Positions 25,963 to 35,036 of a stretch of 35,420 bases of DNA are shown one piece after another. A program made the position numbers and the translations under genes. Each line of letters starts with the position of its first letter. The stretch's first letter is position 1. The stretch spans positions 1-35,420 of the forward strand of contig JADGDV010000034.1 of NCBI GenBank assembly GCA_016744695.1, in the 5' to 3' direction. This stretch comes from Hahellaceae bacterium (GTDB lineage: Bacteria; Pseudomonadota; Gammaproteobacteria; Pseudomonadales; Oleiphilaceae). The notes beneath the pieces are model-generated. The model did no database searches. It had not been told where the DNA came from and saw only the letters and a program-made list of their open reading frames with translations.

Positions 25963-27969
25963 ATGCGTTTAAATACAGAAATTTGTGTTGTTGGCAGTGG
26001 GTTTGCCGGAGCGATTATAGCCTCAAGGCTCGTAGATGCAGGCTATAGCGTAACATTGTTAGAGCGTGGCCCTTGGAGAAACACCCTCCCCCTTGCTTCT
26101 TCTGGTATAACACAGGGGTCACCCTTCCCCAGAGGCGTTAAACTTTTCACCCAACTATTACGCACCTTGCATCATCCAAAGTTACCCTTTAAGTCACTCA
26201 CTTTTTCCAAAAAAGGGCTGTTTGAATACGGTGTTTATAAAGGTGTTAACACGATTTGCTCTTCAGGTGTTGGCGGTGGCAGCCATGTTTATGGTGCATT
26301 AATTGAACGATCCCCAAATAAAGAATACTGGAATGGTATTTCAGATAGTTTAAATGAAGAAATGATGGATGCTCACTATCAAAGAGTAGAATCTGAGCTT
26401 TTGGCTATATCACCCTCATCTGTATCAAATATCCCCAATTACACACCCGATAAATGGAAAGACAGCAATATTTTCAATGTTTCTGATGAGGTTCCACAGC
26501 CTTCTATGGGTTTGCTATTTCCTGACCATTCCTCGTCTGAGAAGCCCTCAACTGACGATCAAATTAAACGTAAAGCATCACGTTACAAGGGAGACTCCAC
26601 ATTTGGCTCGCCTTCAGGGGCTAAAGGAACAGTAGATTTTCTCTATCTTATTCCTGCATTAAAAAAAGGCCTGAAAGTTCTCGATATGCACGAAGTTAAG
26701 TGTTTACGAAAGCTTGAAGATGGTGGATACACTATTGATGCGATTAATCATCGAACGAACAAACCGCTGGCTATTAATTGCAATCAGGTCATTTTAGCAG
26801 CTGGCACCATGAATACCACACGATTGTTATTCCAAAGCCGAGCATCAGGTGGTCTTCAGGGCATGCCTATGCTGGGTCAAGGCTTCGGGTCTAATGGTGA
26901 TTACTCGGCATTATGGGAGTTACAAGATACCGAAAGAGACTATAGGCAGGGAACACCTTGCCATGGTCGAGTGGCCATACCCGGCACACCTAAAGAGCCA
27001 AACTATGTGTTAGGGGGTGTAGATATACCATCACTTCCACGCTGGGTACCAGGCTTTATTCGCACTCCGGTAAATCGTCAAAAACATAATTTACTTTTAA
27101 TTGGAATGGGCGCAGATGCGGCTGATGGTGAGTTCACTTTTCATAAAAATAAGTTATCACTAACGTATAATCAAAAAAATAGCCCTATTTTTGAGCAGAT
27201 TAGAGAAGGCTTTAAGCAAGTAAGTAAAGCGTCAGGCAAGCCCGTTCGTTATGGATATAAAGCAGTCACCGTTCATCCTTTTGGTGGTGCGATAATTGGT
27301 ACCGACGAACGCTCTGGGGTTATCAACAGTAATGGAGAAGTCTATGGTCATCCTTCATTATTTGTTGCTGATGGTTCTGCCTTGCCAAAAGCAGTGGGTG
27401 GGCCACCCTCATTAACCATTGGCGCATGGAGCTCACATGTAGCAGAACAGATAATCAAAAATTATCCAGCATCCCAAAAAGCCGTGAAACTTATGGCAGG
27501 ATATGACCTTGTCGGGAACACCCTTGTTGCAAAATCATTCAAAGAATTAGATTCACTATTTGCAGCACTACCAAGCCCAACATCATTAGACGTTGACGGG
27601 CATTACTGGGGGAAGCTGTTAGTCACCCGAGGGCTTACCCTAGCACCATTTTTTATACGTCGCCCGTTGATCTGTGCCTTTGAGAAAATTTTATTTCTTA
27701 ACTGGAAAGGAAAATCATTTTCAGGCAAGAAAGGTATTAACCTGTTTAAAAGTTACGAGAAACCAAAGAAAGCACTTCCCTTTAAAGTGGGACTAGAACT
27801 CAGCCATGACGGCAGTGGGCAGGTGGTTCAGCTAGATTATAATATTGAGAAAAACCCTAAGAAATTCCGAAAAATATCAGGAGAAGCCAGGCAGCTTAAT
27901 GAAAGCGAATGGTTGGCTAAAATGTACTATGGAAATAAAAACTGGCTTTATTATATTTTGAAAAAATAG
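25963..27969 (+). CDS. GMC-type FAD oxidoreductase fused to a C-terminal GxYxG domain
   Basis: A 668-residue protein. FAD-binding motif GSGFAG (11-16) with Glu34; second FAD loop GVGGGSHVYGA (from 102) as in cholesterol-oxidase-like GMC enzymes; active-site VHPFGG with His438; and a C-terminal FAD contact FVADGSALP. The position that in cholesterol oxidases reads NPxxTI is PPSLTI here (Pro481-Pro482), so the usual Asn is absent. Residues about 525-668 are an additional domain with GHYWG (546-550) and NWKGKSF, homologous to the separate protein at 33037. The substrate is unknown; a sterol, terpenoid or alcohol is plausible. AGAGG lies 5 bases before the ATG. Divergent from a LysR gene. It is followed only by a weak GAGC/GCTC hairpin and a T-run (27972-27994). 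Confidence 0.9.
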   Translation: MRLNTEICVVGSGFAGAIIASRLVDAGYSVTLLERGPWRNTLPLASSGITQGSPFPRGVKLFTQLLRTLHHPKLPFKSLTFSKKGLFEYGVYKGVNTICSSGVGGGSHVYGALIERSPNKEYWNGISDSLNEEMMDAHYQRVESELLAISPSSVSNIPNYTPDKWKDSNIFNVSDEVPQPSMGLLFPDHSSSEKPSTDDQIKRKASRYKGDSTFGSPSGAKGTVDFLYLIPALKKGLKVLDMHEVKCLRKLEDGGYTIDAINHRTNKPLAINCNQVILAAGTMNTTRLLFQSRASGGLQGMPMLGQGFGSNGDYSALWELQDTERDYRQGTPCHGRVAIPGTPKEPNYVLGGVDIPSLPRWVPGFIRTPVNRQKHNLLLIGMGADAADGEFTFHKNKLSLTYNQKNSPIFEQIREGFKQVSKASGKPVRYGYKAVTVHPFGGAIIGTDERSGVINSNGEVYGHPSLFVADGSALPKAVGGPPSLTIGAWSSHVAEQIIKNYPASQKAVKLMAGYDLVGNTLVAKSFKELDSLFAALPSPTSLDVDGHYWGKLLVTRGLTLAPFFIRRPLICAFEKILFLNWKGKSFSGKKGINLFKSYEKPKKALPFKVGLELSHDGSGQVVQLDYNIEKNPKKFRKISGEARQLNESEWLAKMYYGNKNWLYYILKK

Positions 27970-27995
27970 AGGAGCTGAACCGCTCAGTATTTTTA

Positions 27996-28047
27996 ATACG
28001 CATAATGGTTATTGTCCCCATGTGCGTTTATGCTATGCTATGCGTAT
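27996..28047. repeat. 9-bp inverted repeat with overlapping TATGC repeats between convergent genes
   Basis: ATACGCATA (27996-28004) and TATGCGTAT (28039-28047) are perfect reverse complements, 34 bases apart. The right arm overlaps three tandem TATGC units (28029-28043). It may help terminate the convergent GMC and cytochrome genes, but lacks a good T-tract. Confidence 0.4.
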
Positions 28048-28075
28048 GCAACTCATAGTAATCAATTAGGGTCAT

Positions 28076-28552
28076 TTATTGACGGAAAGTAGCATGGCAT
28101 TGCACGCAATAGCCCAATGTAGTTTGCAGTGCACGAAGTGATTTGTTTGTATCTTTTGTTTTCAATACATCACCCAGAACATCACCACTTTCATGAAACG
28201 CTAAGCCTAGTGACTTAAAGTCATTATTACTGAACATATTACACATATTTTTCATTTCTTCAGTTAACCCCAGCTTTGAATGAGCTATTTCAGAACCCTT
28301 ATCAAAATCTCCTTCAGCAATTGAGCTTATAATAGTCTGGACAGCTTCTAGATGAGATCTCATATTTGATAATTGATGCTGCTTCATTTGTGGCGAGAGA
28401 TTAAGAGAAACTCTACCGTCATTCATAGAGTGCTTCATGTTGTGATGCATCATTTTGCCCATAGGGGCACCATTCTCATCGGCATAGGCGTTCAGAGTCG
28501 CCCCTAGAAAGAAAAGTATCGCAAGTAAAGCTGTTACATATTTGATAATCAT
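28076..28552 (-). CDS. Periplasmic cytochrome c'-like protein with C-terminal CXXCH
   Basis: Start chosen at ATG 28552 (158 residues), preceded by TGGGA; the frame extends upstream to a TTG at 28609 with no signal-peptide logic. Signal peptide about 1-24 (ending LNAYA). A Met/His-rich stretch follows (MGKMMHHNMKHSMN), then a predicted four-helix bundle. A single heme site, CVQCH at 149-153, lies at the extreme C-terminus, as in cytochromes c' and related helical cytochromes. The Met/His segment could bind copper or another metal; this is inference. It is downstream of the LysE-type exporter on the same strand, with 69 bases between. Confidence 0.75.
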   Translation of the reverse strand: MIIKYVTALLAILFFLGATLNAYADENGAPMGKMMHHNMKHSMNDGRVSLNLSPQMKQHQLSNMRSHLEAVQTIISSIAEGDFDKGSEIAHSKLGLTEEMKNMCNMFSNNDFKSLGLAFHESGDVLGDVLKTKDTNKSLRALQTTLGYCVQCHATFRQ

Positions 28553-28621
28553 TGATTTCCCATTATATTTTGATGTCTGACGCACGACTGCATTCAGAGT
28601 CCGCTGCAATGCCTTATTAGG

Positions 28622-29248
28622 CTATTTTACAGTTTCCAAGGTTGCCATTTTGATTCCTGTAGAAATCAGGGTTATACCAGCAACTTTGTTAATTATGCGT
28701 ATAACCCAAGATTTTACCTGCTTTTTTGATAATTGTTTACCCATACGGCCAAACATAGTGTAAACCAACAAATCAGCCAAAAAACAAGTGAGTCCCATAA
28801 GGAGCATTTGAAACACAACGGGTTCATTAGGGTCAATGAATTGTGGTAAAAGTGCAGAAAAATACAGTAGTGCTTTGGGATTTGCTAATTGTACAACTAA
28901 ACCTTGAGTGAACGCTTTTGCTGGACTTATTTTAATGCTTTGAGCTTCAATATTTATAGCACCAGCTTTGGTAAAAATTGCTGAAGCCCCTAGAAATATA
29001 AGATATGCAACACCAAACCACTTAATAATTGAAAACACTAAACTTGATGCTACGATCAGCGATGCGATACCAGTAGCCGACAATATAAAAAAAAATGCGT
29101 CAGCACTTGCTACACCAAAAATACTTATAAAGGTTATTTTTGAATTATGGGAGGCACCCTGCGTCGCAACAGTGATAGCTGCAGGCCCAGGAACTATAAT
29201 AAGCATTACAGTTGTAACAAGAAAGAAAAGATATAACTCGATATCCAT
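28622..29248 (-). CDS. LysE/RhtB-family exporter
   Basis: Start chosen at ATG 29248 (208 residues), 6 bases after AGGA; the frame reaches an ATG at 29278, but that has no ribosome site. The N-terminus (YLFFLVTTVMLIIVPGPAAI) and the motif AFTQGLVVQLANPKALLYFS are typical of LysE/RhtB transporters, with about six transmembrane helices. These exporters remove amino acids or related small molecules by proton exchange. The substrate is not predictable here. Confidence 0.92.
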   Translation of the reverse strand: MDIELYLFFLVTTVMLIIVPGPAAITVATQGASHNSKITFISIFGVASADAFFFILSATGIASLIVASSLVFSIIKWFGVAYLIFLGASAIFTKAGAINIEAQSIKISPAKAFTQGLVVQLANPKALLYFSALLPQFIDPNEPVVFQMLLMGLTCFLADLLVYTMFGRMGKQLSKKQVKSWVIRIINKVAGITLISTGIKMATLETVK

Positions 29249-29363
29249 AATATTCCTATTTTTGCCCACTTTGCACATGGGAATAGTGGGATGACATGCT
29301 TTTTTTCATCATCTCCTTACCTATTATTAAACATATGCCTAAACTTGAAAGAAACGGTAATAG

Positions 29364-29795
29364 TTAATTAATAATATCCAGCTGGCTGCTCTGCCACCCT
29401 AAAAAATCGCCATCTAAGTGGTATAAGTTTTTGTAATCAAGATCTTTTAGCAAGTCTGTCACCATCGAAACTCTTCGACCACTTTGACAATAAAAAACTA
29501 TATTCTTTTTTAGATAGGGATCTAATAATGAAATATTTTTTAATATTGCATGATGCGGGATATTTACCGCTGAAGCTATATGCCCTGCATTAAATTCGCC
29601 AGGCGATCTAACATCAATCAGCACATAGTTGTTGTCTTGCCTGTTTTTCCCCTCTAATATCGATAACACTTCTTTTTGCGTCAGATCTGTTACCTCTGAT
29701 TGAGCAAATGCATTACCTGAGGTAATAAAGACTATCGCCAAAAACGAGCAGATATGAATAAGTAGTGTTGTAGACCTTGTAGTTCTCAAAAACAT
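29364..29795 (-). CDS. Periplasmic single-domain rhodanese
   Basis: A 143-residue protein. Signal peptide about 1-31 (ending GNAFA). One rhodanese domain with VLIDVRSPGEFNAGHIASAV and the active-site loop CQSGRR with Cys103 as the persulfide-forming residue. Complete and of usual length. It moves sulfane sulfur or acts as a thiol redox protein outside the cytoplasm. GGAG lies about 10 bases before the ATG. The gene is divergent from the trxB region, with the pseudogene and hairpins between them. Confidence 0.92.
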   Translation of the reverse strand: MFLRTTRSTTLLIHICSFLAIVFITSGNAFAQSEVTDLTQKEVLSILEGKNRQDNNYVLIDVRSPGEFNAGHIASAVNIPHHAILKNISLLDPYLKKNIVFYCQSGRRVSMVTDLLKDLDYKNLYHLDGDFLGWQSSQLDIIN

Positions 29796-29843
29796 TAAAA
29801 TTTATCTCCTTTTGGATACCCTAAAATCCATTTACTTTATACT

Positions 29844-29970
29844 CGAGTGACCCCTTTTTGTAAAATCATTCAAAGAGTTGGATGCGATATTGGGGTAAGC
29901 TGTTAGTCACCTTATGCCCTGCTCTAGCACCTTTATTTATAACTGGCTCCATTACATTATTGAAAAAATA
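29844..29970 (+). pseudogene. Decayed remnant of the GMC-linked C-terminal domain
   Basis: Three blocks align, in order and on the same strand, with the 3' end of the GMC gene at 25963. Block 1, 29859-29891, matches 27528-27560 (15 exact bases at 29862-29876; KSFKELD). Block 2, 29888-29941, matches 27604-27657 (15 exact bases at 29897-29911; KLLVT then LAP). Block 3, 29941-29970, matches 27940-27968, including the last residues before the stop. Between blocks 1 and 2, 47 bases are missing, which shifts the frame; between 2 and 3, about 280 are missing. An in-frame stop follows block 1. Fainter similarity begins near 29844. It is a relic of a second copy of this domain and cannot encode it. 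The spacer 29796-30109 holds this relic, the hairpins and the trxB promoter. Confidence 0.85.
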
Positions 29971-30019
29971 ATGTAATGGAGCAGCTCAAATAAGTTTTTC
30001 TTATTTGAGCTGCTCCATT
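29946..30019 (+). terminator. Two overlapping, mutually exclusive perfect hairpins
   Basis: Hairpin 1: 29946-29960 pairs with 29968-29982, 15 bp, 7-base loop. Hairpin 2: 29975-29994 pairs with 30000-30019, 20 bp perfect, loop TTTTT, and runs into TTTT. They share AATGGAGC (29975-29982), which can pair with GCTCCATT at 29946-29953 or at 30012-30019. It lies directly after the relic and upstream of the trxB promoter, so it is best read as the orphan terminator of the lost gene, not a trxB leader. Confidence 0.8.
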
Positions 30020-30032
30020 TTCTCGCTTGTCA
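29985..30032 (+). repeat. Direct repeat copy 1 (hairpin arm plus promoter -35)
   Basis: The 48 bases match 32921-32968 at 40 positions with no gap. Weaker similarity continues through the -10 region (TATATTG.AC in both). The two copies flank the trxB to LysR block in direct orientation. Confidence 0.85.
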
Positions 30033-30056
30033 CTCTATGAGACTTCTTATTATATT
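30027..30056 (+). promoter_or_regulatory. Sigma70-type promoter of the trxB operon
   Basis: TTGTCA (30027-30032) and TATATT (30051-30056) with an 18-base spacer. The arrangement is conserved in the second repeat copy (32963-32991), which supports that it is real. Confidence 0.65.
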
Positions 30057-30094
30057 GCACTCAACGTTATAACCACTTTCACATCAACCGATAG

Positions 30095-31063
<969 letters not shown>

Positions 31064-31483
31064 ATGAACTTTAATTTCAAAAGTATAAAAATTACCTCTC
31101 TGCTTTTAAGGGTATATGGTTTAGGTTTAGTTGTAGGGATGCCTGCACTGTTCTTTCTTTGGCCCCCAGGGTTTCAATGGGGTAGCCACCCTGAATCTCA
31201 TCATGACCCATTGTCACCTTATGTGTTTATGCTAGGCTGTATGTATATCTCGCTTGGCATCATGCTGTTACGATCAGCTAAGCAACCTCAAAAGCACACA
31301 AGCATCATTGACTATACGATTTTATCCAGTATTTTGCATGGCACACTAATGACCGTTCAATCGTTTATAGAGCCTCATGAATTTTGGCATTTAGCAGGTG
31401 ACGTGCCAATATTGTTTTTTATGGCGCTTACTTTGATAATATGGCACCCTAAACGCATTAATAATGCAGCCTTTAGTAAATAG
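31064..31483 (+). CDS. Small four-helix membrane protein, DUF6632-like
   Basis: A 139-residue protein with four hydrophobic helices (about 10-32, 50-67, 80-98, 108-128). Its wording (LRVYGLGLVVGMPALFFLWP, SPYVFMLGCMYISLGIMLL, and a histidine in SSILHGTLMTVQSF) resembles the DUF6632 family; this is from memory and not certain. The ATG follows the trxB stop with no gap and has no separate ribosome site, which implies translational coupling. The function is unknown. Confidence 0.75.
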   Translation: MNFNFKSIKITSLLLRVYGLGLVVGMPALFFLWPPGFQWGSHPESHHDPLSPYVFMLGCMYISLGIMLLRSAKQPQKHTSIIDYTILSSILHGTLMTVQSFIEPHEFWHLAGDVPILFFMALTLIIWHPKRINNAAFSK

Positions 31484-31491
31484 GGACGTTT

Positions 31492-31959
31492 ATGAGTAAA
31501 CATAAAGATCATGGCCCTGGGGTTCGCTTCCCTCCCCCTATCGTCCCTGTTATTTCAATATTGACAGGTGTCGGTCTTCAGTATGCATACTCACTACTTA
31601 TTAGCGTTCCTTTTTTAACACTATTCGGAGCTGCCTTTCTCTTTTCAGCAGCTTTATTAATATTGCTGTCAGTTATGGCTTTTTATCAAAATAAAACCAG
31701 CATTTTACCTCACAGGCCTGATTCAGCATTAATAACTTCAGGCCTGTATAAAATAACACGCAACCCCATTTATTTAGCATTTGTATTACTGCAAGCAGGC
31801 ACGGCATTAGTTACCCAAAATGGGTGGATACTTATGTTTACACCTGTAACCATTATTATACTAAATGAAAAAGTGATTAAAAAAGAAGAAGCCTACTTAA
31901 CAGGTCTTTTTGGTACAAAATATCATGAATATTTGCTTCAGGTACGTCGCTGGCTGTAA
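31492..31959 (+). CDS. Isoprenylcysteine carboxyl methyltransferase-like membrane protein
   Basis: A 155-residue membrane protein. The C-terminal half has the ICMT/PEMT-like signature: TSGLYKITRNPIYLAFVLLQ, then an E-x-x-L block (KKEEAYLTGLFGTKYHEYLL) ending in VRRWL. Family members methylate small or lipid-like substrates with S-adenosylmethionine, at the inner membrane; the bacterial substrates are mostly unknown. It starts 8 bases after the previous gene and belongs to the trxB operon. Confidence 0.88.
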   Translation: MSKHKDHGPGVRFPPPIVPVISILTGVGLQYAYSLLISVPFLTLFGAAFLFSAALLILLSVMAFYQNKTSILPHRPDSALITSGLYKITRNPIYLAFVLLQAGTALVTQNGWILMFTPVTIIILNEKVIKKEEAYLTGLFGTKYHEYLLQVRRWL

Positions 31960-31997
31960 ATCTAGTCACCTAAATTCGTATAATAAGAGAACCCTGA

Positions 31998-32909
31998 ATG
32001 CTAACACGCCGTGACTTACCCACCTTGAATTTACTCAGAGTATTTGAAGCGGCGGGACGCTATCTAAGTTTCAAAAAAGCGGCTGAAGCGCTCTTTGTAA
32101 CCCCGCCAGCAGTAAGTCAACAGGTAAAGACGCTTGAAGAGCAACTAGGCATCCCTCTTTTCATTCGAAAAAATCGTGAGCTCGCATTTACTGAAGCGGG
32201 AGAACAATACTGGCAGCAAATTAACACTCAACTAAATCAACTTCGGCAAGCAACAGCGACCTTAAGAAAAGACTACAGCCACAGAGTGCTTAAAATCAGC
32301 TTAATGCCTCCCGTCGCAAGCCGGGTTGTATTACCCAATCTTGCCTCTTTTCATAAAGAATACCCAGATATTGAGCTTCGTATTGAGACATCATTACGCA
32401 ATGCTGATGTTTTAAGCCAGCAAGTAGACTTAGCTATACGCTTTGGTGAGCCGCCTTGGGATGGTTTACTGCATGAAAAGTTAATAGACGCCTATATTCA
32501 GGTAGTTTGCCCTACCGGAACCAGTGAAAAGTATCAATTAAAACAAGCACCAAAGAATATCTGTAATGTCCCCTTAATTCATATGACTGAACGACCTTAT
32601 GCATGGCAGCGCTGGTTTGAAATGACAGGATTTGGGGAACCCACAGGCCAACAGTATTATTTGGACGATTACCCCGCTGCAATGGACGCGGCAGAATCAC
32701 TGGGTGCCATGCTAGCACTAATGCCAGTTGAAACCCCCTTAATCAATAGCGGACGGGTTGAAGCCCCCTTTCCTGCTCTTGGGCCGCTTGAAGAGTCCAT
32801 TTATGCGGTTTATCATGAGGGTAACAAAGATGACTTAGCCATTCGCTCGTTCATTAACTGGTTACTGCAGCAGTTTAACCGCTTAGAGTTAAAATCATCA
32901 CACATTTAA
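31998..32909 (+). CDS. LysR-family regulator, GcvA-like
   Basis: A 303-residue protein. The N-terminus (LPTLNLLRVFEAAGRYLSFK, then KAAEALFVTPPAVSQQVK) is the GcvA/AmpR-type start. The effector domain has QVDLAIRFGEPPWDGL and the ERPYAWQRWFEMTG segment seen in this group. It follows the methyltransferase-like gene by 38 bases on the same strand and precedes the GMC operon by about 130 bases. It could control either. Unlike the other LysR genes here, it is not divergent from a target. Confidence 0.93.
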   Translation: MLTRRDLPTLNLLRVFEAAGRYLSFKKAAEALFVTPPAVSQQVKTLEEQLGIPLFIRKNRELAFTEAGEQYWQQINTQLNQLRQATATLRKDYSHRVLKISLMPPVASRVVLPNLASFHKEYPDIELRIETSLRNADVLSQQVDLAIRFGEPPWDGLLHEKLIDAYIQVVCPTGTSEKYQLKQAPKNICNVPLIHMTERPYAWQRWFEMTGFGEPTGQQYYLDDYPAAMDAAESLGAMLALMPVETPLINSGRVEAPFPALGPLEESIYAVYHEGNKDDLAIRSFINWLLQQFNRLELKSSHI

Positions 32910-32920
32910 ATAATGCATAT

Positions 32921-32968
32921 TTCAAATAAGTTATTCTTATCTGATATTCTCCTTTTTCTCGTTTGTCA
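32921..32968 (+). repeat. Direct repeat copy 2 with decayed hairpin
   Basis: Matches 29985-30032 at 40 of 48 positions. The hairpin arm here is reduced to about 9 bp with one mismatch (TCAAATAAG 32922-32930, CTTATCTGA 32936-32944), followed by a T-rich tract, and may still end the LysR transcript. Confidence 0.8.
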
Positions 32969-32991
32969 ACGCCAAAGTGTTCTCGTATATT
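32963..32991 (+). promoter_or_regulatory. Sigma70-type promoter of the GxYxG-GMC-AhpD operon
   Basis: TTGTCA (32963-32968) and TATATT (32986-32991) with a 17-base spacer, conserved with the trxB promoter. A start near 33000 would give a leader of about 40 bases before the ATG at 33037. Confidence 0.65.
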
Positions 32992-33036
32992 GTACACAAA
33001 CCAACCAATTATATGTTTTCAGCATTGGAGAGAAAC

Positions 33037-33543
33037 ATGACTGTAGTTGCTCAAACTTTAGGCTCCTTTAACCCGAACAGCTTATTAAAACACTCACAAA
33101 AAGAGTTAGATGAATTATTTAAAACACTTCCTGCACTTACAGAAGGTGAGCTTGAAGGTGTCTACCGAGGTCGTTTATTTGCCATTATGGGGCTTGGTAT
33201 TCTTCCACGATTTTTACGTAATTTACTTTACCGCCTGCTTCAAACCTTTATTAACCCATGGAAAGGGAAGCGATTTGATGGTGATAATGGCGCAAATATC
33301 TGGTTTTCAAAGAGGGGAACCCTACCTTATGGGTTCTATAGTATTAATTCGCAAGACAGCGCCGTTGATGGAGAACCCGTTACTCACTTATCGTACGACG
33401 TTGATAAAAATTTAAGAATATTACGCCCTGTGCGCGGTGAAACCAGAAAGCTTTCAGATGGAGTCTATCTTGCAAGAATGAATTATCAAACACGTAAGAA
33501 GTTGGTACGAGTTTTATATTTCACTTTAGATAACATTAGCTAG
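33037..33543 (+). CDS. Stand-alone GxYxG domain protein, partner of GMC oxidoreductase
   Basis: Start chosen at ATG 33037 (168 residues), 6 bases after GGAG; a GTG at 32977 opens the frame earlier but lies inside the promoter. It is homologous along its length to residues about 520-668 of the fused GMC protein at 25963: KELDELFKTLP here against KELDSLFAALP there, GVYRG (41-45) against GHYWG, NPWKGKRF against NWKGKSF, and a YD.~KN..~R..~GE.R.L block at the end. The GxYxG motif, the W-x-GK-x-F segment and the length resemble the GXWXG/DUF4334 family, as a tentative match. No signal peptide. It is first in an operon with a GMC enzyme 16 bases downstream. It may bind substrate or hold the GMC enzyme; this is inferred from fusion. 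Confidence 0.8.
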   Translation: MTVVAQTLGSFNPNSLLKHSQKELDELFKTLPALTEGELEGVYRGRLFAIMGLGILPRFLRNLLYRLLQTFINPWKGKRFDGDNGANIWFSKRGTLPYGFYSINSQDSAVDGEPVTHLSYDVDKNLRILRPVRGETRKLSDGVYLARMNYQTRKKLVRVLYFTLDNIS

Positions 33544-33559
33544 ATTTCGGAGCTTTGTA

Positions 33560-35023
33560 ATGACAAACAAATACGATGTTATAGTAATTGGAAGCGGTTT
33601 TGGCGGCTCAGTCTCATCTTACCACTTGGCGAAAGCCGGTGCTAAGGTACTCTTATTGGAAAGAGGCCCTTGGCGCGATACAGAACCCGTACGCGCAATG
33701 GGGATAAAAAAACGAAGCCATTTACCCGCAGGTAGCCATTTTTATACACATATACTTAATCGTTTTAGTGCGCCTTGGTTACCCAAATCAGGAGTCAAAG
33801 TTAATACGCACGGCTTGTTTGATATTCACTACGACCGTGACATGAGTGTAGTGTGCTCTTCTGGTGTAGGGGGTGGCAGCCATGTTTACAGTGCGATGAA
33901 TATTCGACCCGCAGTAGACGCGTATTGGGATAACCATGTTGATGGTGTTAGTACCGACATGATGGAGCCACACTATCAATGGATGATTGATAAAATGGGA
34001 GCTCGCCCCCCTGCCCTTGACGATAATATTCCTAACTTCACAGGTAAACGTTATGAAGACTCACCACACTTTGTGGCTGATGAGAGTGTTCAGCAACCTG
34101 CAATGAGCATGGATATGTCTTCAAACCCTGAAAACTTTAGTAATAACAGTTTTTTTGGTTGTGTGGGCTGGTCTAAAGCGACCCTAGATAAAATTTTATT
34201 GTCTCCTGCAATTAACGCGGGGCTCGAAGTGAAAGCGTTACAGGAATGTCTTGGCATTTATCGCATTGATGGTCCTTCAGCGACTAGTTATCGACTAGAA
34301 GTTATGGACCACCAAACTAAACGCCACACCTATTATCAAGCAGACCGCATTATTTTAGCGGCAGGGACCTTAAATACCCAACGCCTGCTATTTCGTAGTA
34401 GAGATAATGGAGGTTTGTCTGGAATGCCTTCGCTAGGTTGTAACTTTGGTGGTAATGGTGATTTTCCTGCCTACTGGGGCGTTAACGAGAAAGGCGCTGA
34501 TTTCAGTATAGGTACACCCAGTCATGGCCGATTTGAGCTGCGCGATTACCCTTCATGTCCAAATTTCACAGAATACGGTATGAGTGGTATAGATGACGTT
34601 CCCCTTGTTGGGAATGCGGTGAGAAACCGGTTAAAACGTGATCTGGTATTAGTCGGCATGGGCGCAGATCGTGCCAATGGGGCTTTTACTTGGAAAAACG
34701 GGCGACTTCGTACCCGTTATATTCAACACAACAACCCCATTATAGGGGCTATTGCTAAAGCTTTTGAAGAAATCAGCCGTCGCAGTGGAAAAAAAGTCTG
34801 GTTCACCAATAAGCGATTACTCACCGTTCACCCATTAGGTGGTGCTAGATTGGCCTCAAACCAAAATGATGGTGTCGTCAATGAACAGGGGGAAGTTTAT
34901 GGCAACCCAGGATTGTTTATCGCTGATGCGTCAGCGTTACCCGCAGCACCAGGATCTCCCCCATCAATGACTATTGCCGCTTGGGCATGTCATGTGTCGC
35001 AAACCTTGAGTAACAAAATATAA
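33560..35023 (+). CDS. GMC-type FAD oxidoreductase
   Basis: A 487-residue protein, the catalytic part only. GSGFGG at 11-16, FAD loop GVGGGSHVYSA from residue 102, active-site VHPLGG with His424, FIADASALP and then GSPPSMTIAAW near the C-terminus, where Pro again replaces the Asn of cholesterol-oxidase-like enzymes. Clear paralogue of the first about 500 residues of the protein at 25963, with key motifs at the same early positions, but without the C-terminal domain, which is encoded by the gene just upstream. It is followed after 13 bases by the AhpD-like gene. It probably oxidises an alcohol of a lipid or terpenoid type; the electron acceptor is unknown. Confidence 0.93.
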   Translation: MTNKYDVIVIGSGFGGSVSSYHLAKAGAKVLLLERGPWRDTEPVRAMGIKKRSHLPAGSHFYTHILNRFSAPWLPKSGVKVNTHGLFDIHYDRDMSVVCSSGVGGGSHVYSAMNIRPAVDAYWDNHVDGVSTDMMEPHYQWMIDKMGARPPALDDNIPNFTGKRYEDSPHFVADESVQQPAMSMDMSSNPENFSNNSFFGCVGWSKATLDKILLSPAINAGLEVKALQECLGIYRIDGPSATSYRLEVMDHQTKRHTYYQADRIILAAGTLNTQRLLFRSRDNGGLSGMPSLGCNFGGNGDFPAYWGVNEKGADFSIGTPSHGRFELRDYPSCPNFTEYGMSGIDDVPLVGNAVRNRLKRDLVLVGMGADRANGAFTWKNGRLRTRYIQHNNPIIGAIAKAFEEISRRSGKKVWFTNKRLLTVHPLGGARLASNQNDGVVNEQGEVYGNPGLFIADASALPAAPGSPPSMTIAAWACHVSQTLSNKI

Positions 35024-35036
35024 AAGGAGTCAAAAT

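Noticed and set aside
28553-28621. On the minus strand this spacer begins GCCTAATAAGGC and then GCAGCGGAC, recalling an integron attC site.
   Set aside because: There is no matching complementary half and no core GTTRRRY site at the other end; the flanking genes show no cassette layout.
29946-30019. Attenuator or riboswitch leader of trxB.
   Set aside because: The best promoter (30027-30056) lies downstream of the hairpins, so they would not be in the trxB transcript.
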